This document shows positions 16,970 through 27,051 of a stretch of DNA of 64,000 bases, one piece after another. Each line of letters starts with the position of its first letter. Position 1 is the first letter of the stretch. Source of the DNA: Palsa-506 sp963836355. Its GTDB lineage: Bacteria; Actinomycetota; Actinomycetes; Streptosporangiales; Streptosporangiaceae. Both the position numbers and the translations under genes were made by a program. Below the pieces are notes generated by a model. That model saw only the letters and a list, made by a program, of their open reading frames with translations. It searched no databases and had not been told where the DNA came from. The DNA lies in NCBI GenBank assembly GCA_963836355.1, contig CAWIJO010000001.1, positions 1 to 64,000 of the forward strand, in the 5' to 3' direction.

Positions 16970-17545
16970 CTACGTATGGGTGGGCCTTGGTCTGTTGATA
17001 CGGATCGCCTCAGCCACTTCGCTCAGGTCGTTGTTCAGCTGATGATCCCGCCCGGGCAGCTGGTGCACCTGCGCCTGCGGGATCGCCAGGGCATACAGGC
17101 CGGCATGCGAAGGCGGGGCGGTCTCGTCCTGGAGTCCGTGGAACACGTGCACCCGCACACCTGGTGGCAGCCTCGCGCCGAGGTCGCTCGTCAGCTCGAA
17201 CTCGTCGCCGGGCCAGCCGCCCTCGCCGACGAACGGAGCGGCAATCAGCACGATCGCCCCGAGCCCTCTCTCCGGCGGCTGCTCGGCGAGCGCATTGACG
17301 AGGATTGCCGCGCCTACCGAATGGCCCGCCACGACCGCGCCGTCGTCCAAGTCCGCCATCTCGCGCCGGATCGCCCCGCTCCACCGGGCATAACCCGGGT
17401 CGCCCTCGCCGGGCATGCGCGGATAGCGGACCTCATACCCATCCCCGAGCTCTCGCCTCAGGCTCTCGGCCAGCTTGTCGTCCCACTCGTCGTGCGCGCC
17501 CGCGCCGCCGCCCTGGATGAACAGGATCTGCCGGGTACGTGTCAT
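16970..17545 (-). CDS. Alpha/beta hydrolase (RBBP9/YdeN-like)
   Basis: 191 aa from ATG 17545. The strand-1 oxyanion region ILFIQGGGAGAHDEWDD and the nucleophile elbow VVAGHSVGAAILV (GHSVG) mark a small lidless serine hydrolase of the RBBP9/YdeN type. The acid is probably the Asp in HGLQDETAP and the base the His in LPGRDHQLNNDL. The substrate is unknown. Confidence 0.88.
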   Translation of the reverse strand: MTRTRQILFIQGGGAGAHDEWDDKLAESLRRELGDGYEVRYPRMPGEGDPGYARWSGAIRREMADLDDGAVVAGHSVGAAILVNALAEQPPERGLGAIVLIAAPFVGEGGWPGDEFELTSDLGARLPPGVRVHVFHGLQDETAPPSHAGLYALAIPQAQVHQLPGRDHQLNNDLSEVAEAIRINRPRPTHT

Positions 17546-18026
17546 GGCGATCCCCCATGCACCTTCGTGACGACCCGAATCAATACCCACCGCTGGCCGG
17601 AGTCTATTCCGGGCGCAGGCAAGTCTCGTCGAAGACCACGACGGGCCTCGCCGCGAACATCCTCAATTGCCGCGGAGCGAGGTGTGTGGCCGGTGTTGGT
17701 GTTGATGTGCTGCGAGGAGACGCGCAGAGCGTGCTGTTCGCCGACATCCCCCAGGAACTACACCGCGCGGGTTAAGCATGTGAGGCGTCGCGCAGCCCGC
17801 CGGGGCGGCCGTCGAGATCGACGACGCTCATCATCCATGGCTGGTCTCGTGACGATCGACTTCAGACACCGGTCAGCGTGGGAGGGCCGGTCTGACCCGG
17901 TGACGACACGCGCCTCCTCACCAGCCACCGCGACGGGGCTCTTCACCGTGCAGCCGGACCACCGCCGCCGATGTGGCTCCCCTCCTCGACCTGGCTAACG
18001 CCGCCCGGAACCATGACCAGCCCGGG
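17546..18026. other. gene-free stretch
   Basis: Lies between the 5' end of the hydrolase gene and the 3' end of the dehydrogenase gene. No supportable ORF, RNA or repeat was recognised. Confidence 0.45.
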
Positions 18027-19103
18027 TCAGAATGCCGCTAGCTGTTCGCGTGTCAGCCCGGACAGGCCCATGTTGTCCATGGTGCGGGCGCGCTCGGCGG
18101 CGAAGTCCTCACCGGCCACGATGGAGGCGATGTGGATCACGGCGTCCATGGTGGGGGTCGGCACCGACAGGTGCCGGGCCAGGTCGGTGAGGAACACCAT
18201 CGAGTAGCCTACGTCTTCGGTCAGGTAGCGGTGGTGCAGCTCGTTCTGCGCCTTGATGCCGCGGAAACCCGGTGCGGTGGAGTAACCGGTGGAGTAGTTG
18301 GGCTCGGTCATGTAGCCCTGCCGCACCCCCAGATCCGGCTCGGCGAGGATTGCGACTCCGAGGGCCCGCGCGATGGCGAGCCGCTCGTCATCGACCGCCT
18401 TCATGAAGCGGCCGACCGCCTCGGTGACCCCCTCCTCGTAGAACATGAAGTCGCCGCCCGTGCGCTCGATCAGCGCGGCGTTGAGCAGAGTGACGGCAGG
18501 GTGGATGACCGGGTTGCCGTTCTGCAGCGTGGTCTGGAAGATCCCCGCGGCTTCCTCAGTGTTGCGGTACACCTGGCGGAGGACCTCCAGGAGCCGGGGC
18601 GTGTTGCTGCGCGGGGCGGCAGCAGCCGACAAGCCAGTGTCGAACCGGTGGAAAATCCGCACACTGGCGTGCAGCGACGCCCGCGAGGCATACGGCAGCG
18701 TGCTGGTCTCGCCTACGACGATGCTCGTGTCATAGAGGTCCACCCCCGCGGCGTGCTTGAAAGCGAGGCTGCCAACGCACGAGCTGGGGCAGACCACGAC
18801 GGTCATCCCGGGGCGCAGGTGACCGCGGGTGTCGGCGCCGAACGGCTCGGTAGCGTAGGCGGGGCCGACGACGAAGACGACCTCCACGCCCTCCAGCGCC
18901 TCAGCGATGTCGGAGGTGACCGTCTCCAGCGGGACGAACCCCTCGAGCAGGCCCTCCGCCTGGATGCCGCCGCGTTCGCGGACCGGCGCCAGATGGTGGT
19001 CGTGAATGCGTTGTGCGTACAGGGAGACCCGGTGTCCCTGGCTCGCCCACTCGTAGGCGACCGCTAGCCCTCCACCGCCCGCCCCCAGCACCGCGACGTC
19101 CAT
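18027..19103 (-). CDS. NAD/NADP octopine/nopaline dehydrogenase family protein
   Basis: 358 aa from ATG 19103 (GGAG 8 bp upstream; open codons further upstream lack a ribosome site). The N-terminal Rossmann domain has MDVAVLGAGGGGLAVAYEWA (GxGxxG). The C-terminal all-helical catalytic domain contains NGNPVIHPAVTLLNAALIER with the His expected to act as proton relay in opine dehydrogenases. The family reductively couples amino acids with 2-oxo acids; the exact substrates cannot be deduced. No transporter or synthase partner is nearby. Confidence 0.88.
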   Translation of the reverse strand: MDVAVLGAGGGGLAVAYEWASQGHRVSLYAQRIHDHHLAPVRERGGIQAEGLLEGFVPLETVTSDIAEALEGVEVVFVVGPAYATEPFGADTRGHLRPGMTVVVCPSSCVGSLAFKHAAGVDLYDTSIVVGETSTLPYASRASLHASVRIFHRFDTGLSAAAAPRSNTPRLLEVLRQVYRNTEEAAGIFQTTLQNGNPVIHPAVTLLNAALIERTGGDFMFYEEGVTEAVGRFMKAVDDERLAIARALGVAILAEPDLGVRQGYMTEPNYSTGYSTAPGFRGIKAQNELHHRYLTEDVGYSMVFLTDLARHLSVPTPTMDAVIHIASIVAGEDFAAERARTMDNMGLSGLTREQLAAF

Positions 19104-19756
19104 GAGGCTAACTCCATTCGCCCGCGCGTCTCCGGCATCGTCGAAGGCAACCTTCTCACGAACGGGTGCGCCGCACTCGAGCCTCTCCAGCGGAGAGTGT
19201 CGCTCGGATTCTGCACCGCGGTCCTCGCGCAGCCGTGACGCCCGGATGGGTGCGCGCGCATGGCGGCCACGCCACCTACCACCTTTAGGCCGCCGCTCGT
19301 CGGCGTCCAGCTCGTTCGTCCTCGCCGCTGCGCGGCTGCGGGCGCTGATGGACCCCTCCCGCACGGCGACGTGACCAGGGCAGCTGCGAGGAAGATCCCG
19401 AAGAACAGTCAGGCCAGCCCGGCGACGCCGCACAAGCCACCGGGCTAAACCGCTATGCCCGCTTGACACCAGTGGCCCTCATGGGTGCCGCATACAGCGC
19501 GCGTCCGATCCGGCGGGATCTGGCTACCGGCGGCCGGGACGTTCGTTCGCACATCGACGGGCAACTGGACTCGGCGGTGACCGCCAGGCCAGTAACGCCG
19601 CGCCGAGTCGGCGGTCGGCATCGATGAAAAACGTCACGAAGTAAAGTGAAGTGCTTCTGCCGCTGCCCGGGCGACTTCCCAGATGCAGTACGACCCCCGC
19701 TGGCTGGGTAGGAGTAATGCTGCCGCCTGGCCGGCTGGCGGTCCGCGTGAGCTCGG
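19104..19756. other. gene-free stretch
   Basis: About 650 bp with only overlapping low-quality frames on both strands. I recognise no gene, repeat or RNA here. Confidence 0.45.
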
Positions 19757-20311
19757 TTATCGGTGGGCGTACAGGTCGCGCAGCAGGGCGATCTCGGCGC
19801 CGTGGTGCAGTGCCTCGCGGTTGACGTGCAGTACCAGAGTGGCCATGGGGTATTCCGCGAACGGGCCCTCGGCCGGGCCGCACGGCCGGGCCAGCCCGGC
19901 ATCACCGAGGCTCCTGACGCCCGCCAGCCACGCGGCGTACACCTCATCGAGCTGCGCGAGTGCCTGCGCCGCCGTCCCGGCGTAGTGAAATGCGTAGTAG
20001 TCCACCGGCGGCCCGCCGAAGTGATCGCCGACCCGGCTGCCGAACACGCCGGTGATCAGGTGCGCCAGCCGCCACGCGATCGTGGTGACCGGTGCCGGGC
20101 TGGGCTCGGGATCGGCGAAGTCGATCACGAACTCGCCGCCGCCGGCCGCGATCGCCGCCCGCCCGTGCCCCCGCGGGCGGATGCTCCAGGTATTGGCCAC
20201 CGGCTCCCAGAAGTACTCGGCGTCGGTCAGCCCCTCGCAGCGGGGACGAAATCGCCCGCGCCACTGCCGGTCCAGCTGTTCCGCCAGCTGGTCCCCCCAG
20301 TCGATGCCCAC
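19757..20311 (-). CDS. DinB family protein
   Basis: 184 aa; GTG start at 20311. Four-helix DinB fold: RLAHLITGVFGSRVGDHFGG supplies one metal-binding His, the loop YYAFHYAGTAAQALAQLDEV follows, and LVLHVNREALHHGAEIALLRD supplies the others. This resembles actinobacterial DinB proteins annotated as mycothiol-dependent or of unknown activity. It is the second DinB protein in the window, not closely similar to the one at 12351. Confidence 0.88.
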   Translation of the reverse strand: MGIDWGDQLAEQLDRQWRGRFRPRCEGLTDAEYFWEPVANTWSIRPRGHGRAAIAAGGGEFVIDFADPEPSPAPVTTIAWRLAHLITGVFGSRVGDHFGGPPVDYYAFHYAGTAAQALAQLDEVYAAWLAGVRSLGDAGLARPCGPAEGPFAEYPMATLVLHVNREALHHGAEIALLRDLYAHR

Positions 20312-20513
20312 ACCTGCAGTGTCGCACCAGCCGGCCCCGCACGGTCTCCGTGACCCACACTGCTGGCAACGTAACGAACATCCGCTCGTGCCGCTGTCAG
20401 CGTGCTCGATAGCGGCACTTAGTAGCGGCGGCTGCCGCGGCTAGCTGAGCTCTTGGAGCCCGCCCGGCCATGAGTGACAGCAGGCCGTCTGAGGTGATCC
20501 GCCGGGGGCAAGC

Positions 20514-20711
20514 TCAGGTGGCGATGTGGCCGAGCAGGTGATAGATGACGAAGGCCGGCCACAGGATAGCTTCAGCGACGGCCCACACATAGGCCCAGAA
20601 TCCGTGGGCGTGCTGCCAGTAGTACACAAGGGCTCCGATGAGTCCCAGACCGTAGACCGCGCCTCCGCCGCCGCCCCTCACGACGGTCGTGGTCTTCGAC
20701 GAGCCTGACAT
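20514..20711 (-). CDS. Small membrane protein (hypothetical)
   Basis: 65 aa; ATG 20711 is preceded by GAGAGGA at good spacing. A Gly-rich N-terminus is followed by two hydrophobic helices (AVYGLGLIGALVYYWQHA and AYVWAVAEAILWPAFVIYHL). It resembles small conserved actinobacterial membrane proteins of unknown role; no function can be given. It is monocistronic as far as can be seen. Confidence 0.7.
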   Translation of the reverse strand: MSGSSKTTTVVRGGGGGAVYGLGLIGALVYYWQHAHGFWAYVWAVAEAILWPAFVIYHLLGHIAT

Positions 20712-21542
20712 GCGGTCCTCTCTGCGCTCGACGCGATGAGTGTTTCACCTCAGCCGCGCGCCTGACTCGGCGGCCCGTCCATAGCCGCGCCTCGTCCGCG
20801 CCATCAGCTCTATCCGCAAAACGGTTGAAAGCCCAAGGCAGGCCGCCGCATAGCGTATGAGACTTCGCGTATCAGCACGAGCCGGCACGCCTGCAGGCTG
20901 AGTTCCCCTAACTTCCCCGATGCCACGCAGATCACGGCCCGGAGTCTGGGGCACCGGGGCGACGTGACCGGCCTGCTTCCACGAAGATGTTTCCGCTCAT
21001 GCCGCGGACAGCGCGCGTCAGGTCAGGCAGGATCTGGGCCTTGGCGTCCCTCACATCATCGACGAACCAGTGCCCGGCGGCGACCCCAAGGCCAGCCGCG
21101 CCGAGCCGCCGGCCGGCATCGGGCTACGTCCATCGGCGAAATCACGCTGAGTGGCCGGGCGAGACAGGGAGAACGCTCGCCGAGCCGCCGTTATCGCGGC
21201 CTTGACGATCGTTGGGCTGGGTGCAGGAAGTGCGCCCGAATTGCCGATCTGGCGCGGGCTCGGCTCTGGCAGCGATGCCCTGTCCGGCGATCTGCTGGTA
21301 GCGGTCGGCATCCGGCTTACCTCGCTGAAGCCGGGCGCCAGGCGCACACATTTGGCCAGCTGGTCAGCCTCCCGGCCATGGCTTGTCTGGGCTTGGTGGT
21401 CGCCGGGTTTGGTGCGCGGTCGGCCCGGCCTGGTGATGACCATTGCCGTCTTGGGCGGGACATTCGGCCCGTTCACGGCCCGGCGCGGGCAGGCCGAGAC
21501 TCAAATTGACTGTGTGTGCCCTTCCTCCCGCGGGAGAACCTG
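20712..21542. other. gene-poor stretch before lipoprotein gene
   Basis: About 830 bp without a supportable gene. A minus-strand open stretch of ~60 codons ending near 20937 (GHWFVDDVRDAKAQILPDL, then TRAVRGMSGNIFVEAGRS) has protein-like composition and may be the end of a decayed gene, but I do not recognise it. Confidence 0.35.
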
Positions 21543-22316
21543 ATGAAGCTCACCATCCGGCTCGCCGCCGCAGCTGCCGCCGGGGTGCTGGCCGCTGGCT
21601 GCGGCACGGCGGCCGCGCCGCCGCCGGCCTCACACCCGGCCGCGCCGCATACCTCGGGCCCGGCATCCGCGCCGGCGACGACCGCACCGAGCCCGGCTCC
21701 AGCGCCGGTGCCGTTCGGCTACGTGCCGCTGTTCCCGTTCGGGAACCTCGCCGCCGTCCGGGCGTGGCAGGCCAGCTACGCCTCGGGTGGCCACCAGCCC
21801 TGGCACCTCAACGCGGACCAGACGGCGCTCGCTTTCACGCAGGGATACCTCGGCTTCAGCCGCATCGACAAGGTGGCCGCACACACGATCAGCGGCGGCG
21901 ACGCCCGGGTGACCGTCGGGCTCACCCTGCCGGACGGCCAGGTGAACCACGCCGCAATCATCCACCTGGTGAAGTTCGGCTCGGGCAGGTACGCGCCGTG
22001 GGAGGTGGTCGGCACCGAGGACACCACCCTCACCCTGGACATCCCGGCCTATGGCGGTACGGCTGCCTCCCCGGTGGCGATCGGCGGGAAGATCACCGGC
22101 GTGGACGAGAGCCTGCGGGCCGAGGTCCACCAGCTGGGCTCGAGCAGCCCGGTGGGCAGCTACTGCTGCCAGCCGGCCGGCGGCCACGCCGCCCCCTGGT
22201 CACTCACTGTTCCGTTCCACGCCGCATCCGGCCAGGTGATCACCATCGTGGTGCACACCGGCGGCCACGTCGCAGCGGTGGAACGGTTCGCGGTCACTGG
22301 CGTCCGGGCCGGCTAG
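21543..22316 (+). CDS. Secreted lipoprotein with Gmad2-like C-terminal domain
   Basis: 257 aa from ATG 21543 (GGGAGAA upstream). The signal peptide MKLTIRLAAAAAAGVLAAGC ends in a lipobox LAAG|C, so it is probably lipid-anchored. A Pro/Ala-rich linker (to ~60) is followed by a globular region, and the last ~95 residues (SPVAIGGKITGVDE ... SLTVPFHAASGQVITIVVHT) resemble the immunoglobulin-like Gmad2 domain found in cell-envelope proteins. A role in surface binding is inferred only. No operon partner is on this strand. Confidence 0.8.
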   Translation: MKLTIRLAAAAAAGVLAAGCGTAAAPPPASHPAAPHTSGPASAPATTAPSPAPAPVPFGYVPLFPFGNLAAVRAWQASYASGGHQPWHLNADQTALAFTQGYLGFSRIDKVAAHTISGGDARVTVGLTLPDGQVNHAAIIHLVKFGSGRYAPWEVVGTEDTTLTLDIPAYGGTAASPVAIGGKITGVDESLRAEVHQLGSSSPVGSYCCQPAGGHAAPWSLTVPFHAASGQVITIVVHTGGHVAAVERFAVTGVRAG

Positions 22317-22417
22317 CCGCCCAGGGCCCGCAGCTCGGGCAAGTGATCCGACGGGCATGGCATGTGATCGATCCTCCCAGCAACGGGAGTCTCCAGAGGC
22401 GGAGGCAGGCTGCCTGC

Positions 22418-23349
22418 CTACGAGGCCTTAGGAAGGTCCCGGCGTGATGGCTTCTCCGCACTTGGCTCTTGAGGCTTGGGCGGATGTGCCAGGTGCGACG
22501 GCGCCGCTGCGCCTGGCTCCTTGGGCTTGGGTGGATGTGTCGCATGCATCAACCGTGCCGTGACGGCGGCCAGGCCGAGGATCAGCACGCCGGTGATAGC
22601 CAGCGCCCCAGGGACCCCCAGCGACTGATAGAAGTAATCGACCACCACAGAGGTGACGTAGCCGAACATCGCCAGCGTGCCCAGCGCGAGCAGCGGCGTG
22701 TTGCGCAGCGGGACGCTGGCAGCCATGGCCGCGGCGGCGGTGGCGATACCGATCGCATACATCCAGCCATACTCCCCGGCCGCGATGCTCGGCGCGATCA
22801 GGGCCAGGATGACGCCGGAGGGGACGGTCACCCACAGCGGCTCAACGTAGCGGCGCCACCCAGCCCCACCCATGCCAGGCCGAACATCGACAGCGCGACA
22901 GCGAAGGGCAGCGAGGGAGGCGAACTATCGACGGTGAAGATGATGCCGCAGATGGTGACGATCAGCCCCGTGAACAGGGCGAAGTTCTCCAAGGCGTGCC
23001 GACGGGCCAGCCACAAGGCCGCCGAGTACACGGTGATGCCATCCCCACGGCAAGAGCCGTGACCGCGGGCGTGTTCCCGTATACGTCACTCGCTGCGAAC
23101 CCGACGGCGCCGGCCACCCCGGCCACGGACAAGAACCACACCACATCGACCAGCCGCTGAATGGCGGGCTCGTGGACCCGGCGCACGATGATGCCGGTCA
23201 GCAGGAAGAGCACGGCGGCGCCAGCCAAGACGCCCGCCCGCCCCGGTCGCGTGCCCCGCCGTGCCCGCTGGCAGCGAGAACCGGCGGATCAGCTCGCGCA
23301 CCGGAAGCAAGCCCGGCAGGGTCAGCGCCGCCCCAGCCGAGTGGGTCAC
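22418..23349 (-). pseudogene. Multi-pass membrane protein gene with frameshifts
   Basis: Three consecutive minus-strand frames together read as one membrane protein: 23228-~23040 (LFLLTGIIVRRVHEPAIQ ... VAGAVGFAASDVYGN), then ~23030-22862 (YSAALWLARRHALENFALFT, then GLIVTICGIIFTVDS), then 22873-22418 (PLWVTVPSGVILALIAPSIA ... VSVPLRNTPLLALGTLAM-like helices). The sequence ends with a soluble Pro/Lys-rich tail. One-base breaks lie near 23040 and 22865. The N-terminus may begin in a fourth frame around 23340 (VRELIRRFSLPAG). About eight helices remain; family unknown (DUF2157-like layout). Confidence 0.6.
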
Positions 23350-23760
23350 AGGGAAACGACCACTTGTCCCAGGACTCCAGTCGGCCGCGGGCGCGCCCCG
23401 GGCTGCTACAGCGGGACCAAGGGGCGCGAGATCCGCCGCTCTGCGCGCCGACCTGAGTGTGATGGCAAAGCCGACGTCGCGCGCAGATCAAGATGATCGG
23501 CGTGGGAGCCGACGCCCTCTCATGCATGAACGGATGCTGCCGAGATAGCTCGACTTATCATGCATGGTGGGCAAGTTGATGTTGATGGCTGCCTCGGTTG
23601 CCCCTGTCCAGGCGGGCCCGCATGTGACGGTGGACGGTGTTGCCTGGGCGGGATGAGTATGCCATGGCCGCGGCCGTCAAGCGCTGGAGTGCCTGCGCAA
23701 CGGCGGGGACCATGGCGAGGCACGTGGGCGCCTTTGCTTGTGAGCCTGGGGGAGGGCCTG
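23350..23760. other. gene-free stretch with a diverged repeat
   Basis: No gene. Positions ~23440-23525 resemble 24450-24535 on the other side of the SnoaL-like gene (shared GATGATCGGCG and GCCGACGCCC motifs in the same order), so this is one arm of an old direct duplication. Confidence 0.4.
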
Positions 23761-24180
23761 ATGACCGAAGTGATTGACCGGCTGGCCGTGGCCGTGAACG
23801 CACATGATCTTGATGCCGTGGCCGGTCTCATCCACGAGGACTACCGCAGCGAGCAGCCGGCGCACCCGGGCAGGGCCTTCGCCGGGCGAGCCCAGATGCT
23901 CGCCAACTGGGCGGCCATGCTCGCGGGGATCCCCGACTTCTGCGCCGACATCTGCCGGTCGGTCCAGGACGGTGACACGACCTGGACCGAATGGCGCTGG
24001 TCGGGCACCCGCAGCGACGGGCAGGCCTTTGAGATGCGCGGGGTGACGCTGTTCGAGGTCACCGACGGTCAGATTGTCGGTGGGCGGTTGTACCTGGAGG
24101 ACGTCGAGCGGGACGTCGTCAGTATCGAGCAGGCCGTGGAGGACCTGTCCGGTCGCCGGCCGCGGCCCGCGCACCAGTAG
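23761..24180 (+). CDS. SnoaL-like / NTF2-fold protein
   Basis: 139 aa; ATG 23761 with GGAGGG upstream. MTEVIDRLAVAVNAHDLDAV, then AGLIHEDYRSEQPAHPGRAF and TWTEWRWSGTRSDGQAFEMR, then GVTLFEVTDGQIVGGRLYLE follow the cone-shaped NTF2-like fold shared by SnoaL cyclases and ketosteroid isomerases. The Asp/His pattern of true SnoaL is only partly kept, so the activity is open. It stands alone. Confidence 0.88.
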   Translation: MTEVIDRLAVAVNAHDLDAVAGLIHEDYRSEQPAHPGRAFAGRAQMLANWAAMLAGIPDFCADICRSVQDGDTTWTEWRWSGTRSDGQAFEMRGVTLFEVTDGQIVGGRLYLEDVERDVVSIEQAVEDLSGRRPRPAHQ

Positions 24181-24765
24181 GGCGGCGCGGCGCTCCCGCC
24201 AGCCACCGATCGAGTGGCCTGTGCGCGCGAGCTCATCCGCCCGCACCTGCCGCGATGAGGCACGTCAGAGCAGCCAGACGTCCTGCCGACGCCAGATGCA
24301 ACCAGCAGCGCGCACGCCAGGGGACGTAACGTCCCGGGCAGGCGTCGAGGGCGCATCCCGTGCGGACGCGCAGACGTATCCGAGCCCGGCGGCGATCGCA
24401 GAGCGTCACGGGCTTCGCTGAGGCCGCAGCGCGAACAGCCGCCGATCTGCTCGGCGACCAGAGCGTGACGGTCTGATCCGCGCCACGCGCAGATGATGAT
24501 GATCGGCGCGGCTGCCGACGCCCGGTCATGTCGAACATGATGCCTTGCCTGGGCTGGCGGCTCCGGGTCCGGGTCCGCGCTTGCCCGTTCAGCCAGATGG
24601 AGATCGAGCCGACGCGCCTCCACTCGCGAGGTAGCGTTCACCAGCCGCCCGTGGGAGGGCTGATGGCAGCCGGGGACATCTCTCCAGCTGCTTTCATGCG
24701 TTCACTTGCCACGTGCCCACTCCAGCGGGTCAAAAGGTTGGGGTCTCATAGGCCTCCGGCGACCG
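24181..24765. other. gene-free stretch
   Basis: Contains the second copy (about 24450-24535) of the diverged repeat seen at 23440-23525. No gene or RNA recognised. Confidence 0.4.
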
Positions 24766-25515
24766 TCAGTGACCAGCCGATAGCCCGGCATCAGCGGCAT
24801 GCGCAAGCGCTGAGGGTGTCAGGCAACCGACGATCGCCGGCGCCTCGTGTATCAGTTCGTCGTTTTCGAGGGCCGCTACCATGAACAGGGCGAAGTCCAC
24901 GCGGCGCGTCATGTTGCTCTTGAGGATGGGGTCACCCACGTGCCGGCTCCACACGGGCAGGCCCTGGCTGTCGCCCTCTTCGAGGTCGCTTCCGCGCACG
25001 ACGGTCCACCGCGTATCGCTGGCGAATACGCGCCGACAGGCTTCGACCTGATCGTCCAGGTCCACCACCCGGGCAAGCTTGGCGATCCCCCCGAGGACAT
25101 GTACTTTCCACTTGAGCTTCCACGAGTAGACGTCCTGGCCGTCTCGCGAGATGTGCCACCCGCAGGAGAACACCCGGCGCGCGCCTGGTGATGCGAGGTC
25201 GAGCACCGCCTGAGCCGTCCCACTCGAGTACCCGTGGACACCGAGCGGGGCCAGCACGGTGAGGACCCCGTCGCAGCCCGCGACCGCTTTGCTGATCACC
25301 TCGCGGTTGTCGGTCGCCCCGGGTATGACGGTCACGCGCCCCTTGAACGCATCGAGTTTCGCCACGCTTTCCTCACGGCACACGCCGACCACCTGATAGC
25401 CCCGGTCCAGCGCGTGCTGCACCATGTACCGCCCGAGCTTCCCGGAGGCCCCGACTATGCAAACTCTCATGTTGGCGGGGTCACGGGCTCTTCCCAGGCC
25501 TTGTGCTGTTTCCAT
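24766..25515 (-). CDS. NAD(P)-binding (NmrA/atypical SDR) oxidoreductase-like protein
   Basis: 249 aa from ATG 25515 with GAGGAGAAAG upstream. A Rossmann fold opens with MRVCIVGASGKLGRYMVQHA (GASGKLG, the GxxGxxG variant), followed by VVGVCREESVAKLDAFKGRV and GATDNREVISKAVAGCDGVL, typical of NmrA-like and SDR_a5 proteins. The YxxxK catalytic pair of classical SDRs is not obvious, so it may be a redox sensor or isomerase rather than a dehydrogenase. Complete C-terminus. Confidence 0.85.
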   Translation of the reverse strand: METAQGLGRARDPANMRVCIVGASGKLGRYMVQHALDRGYQVVGVCREESVAKLDAFKGRVTVIPGATDNREVISKAVAGCDGVLTVLAPLGVHGYSSGTAQAVLDLASPGARRVFSCGWHISRDGQDVYSWKLKWKVHVLGGIAKLARVVDLDDQVEACRRVFASDTRWTVVRGSDLEEGDSQGLPVWSRHVGDPILKSNMTRRVDFALFMVAALENDELIHEAPAIVGCLTPSALAHAADAGLSAGH

Positions 25516-26220
25516 GTCTTTCTCCTCACGCCTGGAGGTTGCCGACCTAAGGCGAGCCGGTGGCCCACGGGACGGCATCGTTACTTCGGTGTTGCGCGAT
25601 GACGTCACGTCTCAACACGGTGCGCGTCGCTGACGAAGAGCAGGCACGGAAAGCCAGATGCCGCCATATGTCACCCTCGGCTTGGCTGCGCGCAAGGCGC
25701 TACCGAGGTCCAGAGCAGCCGGAAGGAATATCGACTTCGTCCACACGCAGGATGGACGGGTACACCTTCCTGCTTTGGACGCTATGCCCAATCCGCCGAC
25801 GAGACAAGGACGCCGGTTGGTCTGGGCCAGGAATCCGGCTGCCGGACGCTCAAGCCTCACGGCGCGGACAGCCATCAGCACGGCGCAAGCGTCGGCGCGA
25901 CGAGAATAGCGGCAACAATCACCTCGCAGGCGTCAGGCTCAGCTCCTGCGCGGCTTGCGCCCGCCGTTGCTCACTGGCACGAATGCGAGCCCCTCGCGCT
26001 CGCCCCCGCCTGACGGCTGCGACCGCCACAATCGAGGCCGCCATGAGGAGGCTCCAGGCTGGGCCGACCACGCCGGCAGCTGCGCTGGGCTGACAACACG
26101 CCGGCCGCGCCTCCGGCATAGCACAATTCAATCCCGGCGCACCGCGACGCCAAGGACGTCAGAACTGGTCGATCTGGCGTTTCGGCCACGACGAGCCAGC
26201 CAGCAGGCCACAACGCACTA
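25516..26220. other. gene-poor stretch
   Basis: No gene with good support. A minus-strand frame at 25919-26131 (70 aa, one hydrophobic segment VVGPAWSLLMAASIVAVAAV) could be a small membrane protein, but it lacks a convincing ribosome site. Confidence 0.3.
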
Positions 26221-26972
26221 AATCGGCGATCTGCGTGGTTTGCCAGCCGTGGTTGCCTCACCGCGTGTCAGGCGCCGTCACGACCGCTGCTTGCTGTCTC
26301 GTCAGGCGATCTTTCGCGATGACAGCGTGCTGCGGTTCTGACTGGCCGTCTTCGGGCGCCCGGCCTGTGCGTGCCGTCCTGCCGCGCCAGCTCACCGGCC
26401 GCGGGCGCCGGGCAGCCAGCCTGAACACGAAACGCAGCCGGCCTCAGCCGGCCGCGCCTGCCAGCCCGGCGCGAGCTGAGCCGCGACGCAGGGCGCTGAG
26501 GCCAGGCTCAGGCGCAGTTCCCAGGAGCTGAGCCTGAGCCAGGAGCCAAGCCAGGCTCAGGCTCAGATCCGGGGAGCTGAGCCAGCGCATCCCGGCGCAG
26601 GCGCGGCGATGCCAGCACGGCTCAGCGGCGCGCTCCCCCGCGCAGCATGCGCCGCCCCGGGCCGCGCCGCCCGCCTGCCCGGGCAGCAACCGCGCCACGC
26701 CGCCAGGCCGCACGCCACGGCCGGGCACCGTCACCAGCTATGCGCCGCCCACGCGCCCGGCTCGGGTGCGGGTGCGGCGAATGCAAGTCCGCAACAACTC
26801 AGGGCACTACCCGCTCATACCAGCAGGACTCACAGCCGCTGCCGGGCACGGCCGACCTGTTACCGCACTGCTACCCAACGCGCTACCCAGCACCCCGGAA
26901 ACTCACCGAACAATATTCGAATTCTTTCTGTGACCTTGGGTGGAGCTATGGGGATTCGAACCCCAGACCTCT
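26221..26972. repeat. Left part of att-like repeat, copy B
   Basis: Starts with AATCGGCGATCTGCGTGG as copy A does, contains the GC-rich head, a GCTACCCA pair at 26870-26890 and the tRNA/tmRNA 3'-end core. IS110 copy 2 follows directly after the core CT, and the repeat continues at 28737-29072. Confidence 0.8.
26941..26972 (-). other. tRNA/tmRNA 3'-end fragment (att core 3, interrupted by IS110)
   Basis: Same 32 bp as 951-982: T-arm TGGGG-TTCGAAT-CCCCA and TAGCTCCA on the minus strand. Followed by IS110 copy 2. Confidence 0.8.
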
Positions 26973-27051
26973 GACCGGAAAATAACGGCCTCAGCCACGG
27001 CGCGGCAGCGAACCCTGGCCGGTGACTGGCGGAAGATCTGAGCAGCCGGGG

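Noticed and set aside
20964..21543. Plus-strand frames of 130-181 aa before the lipoprotein gene
   Set aside because: Overlapping low-complexity frames, no motifs and no ribosome sites.
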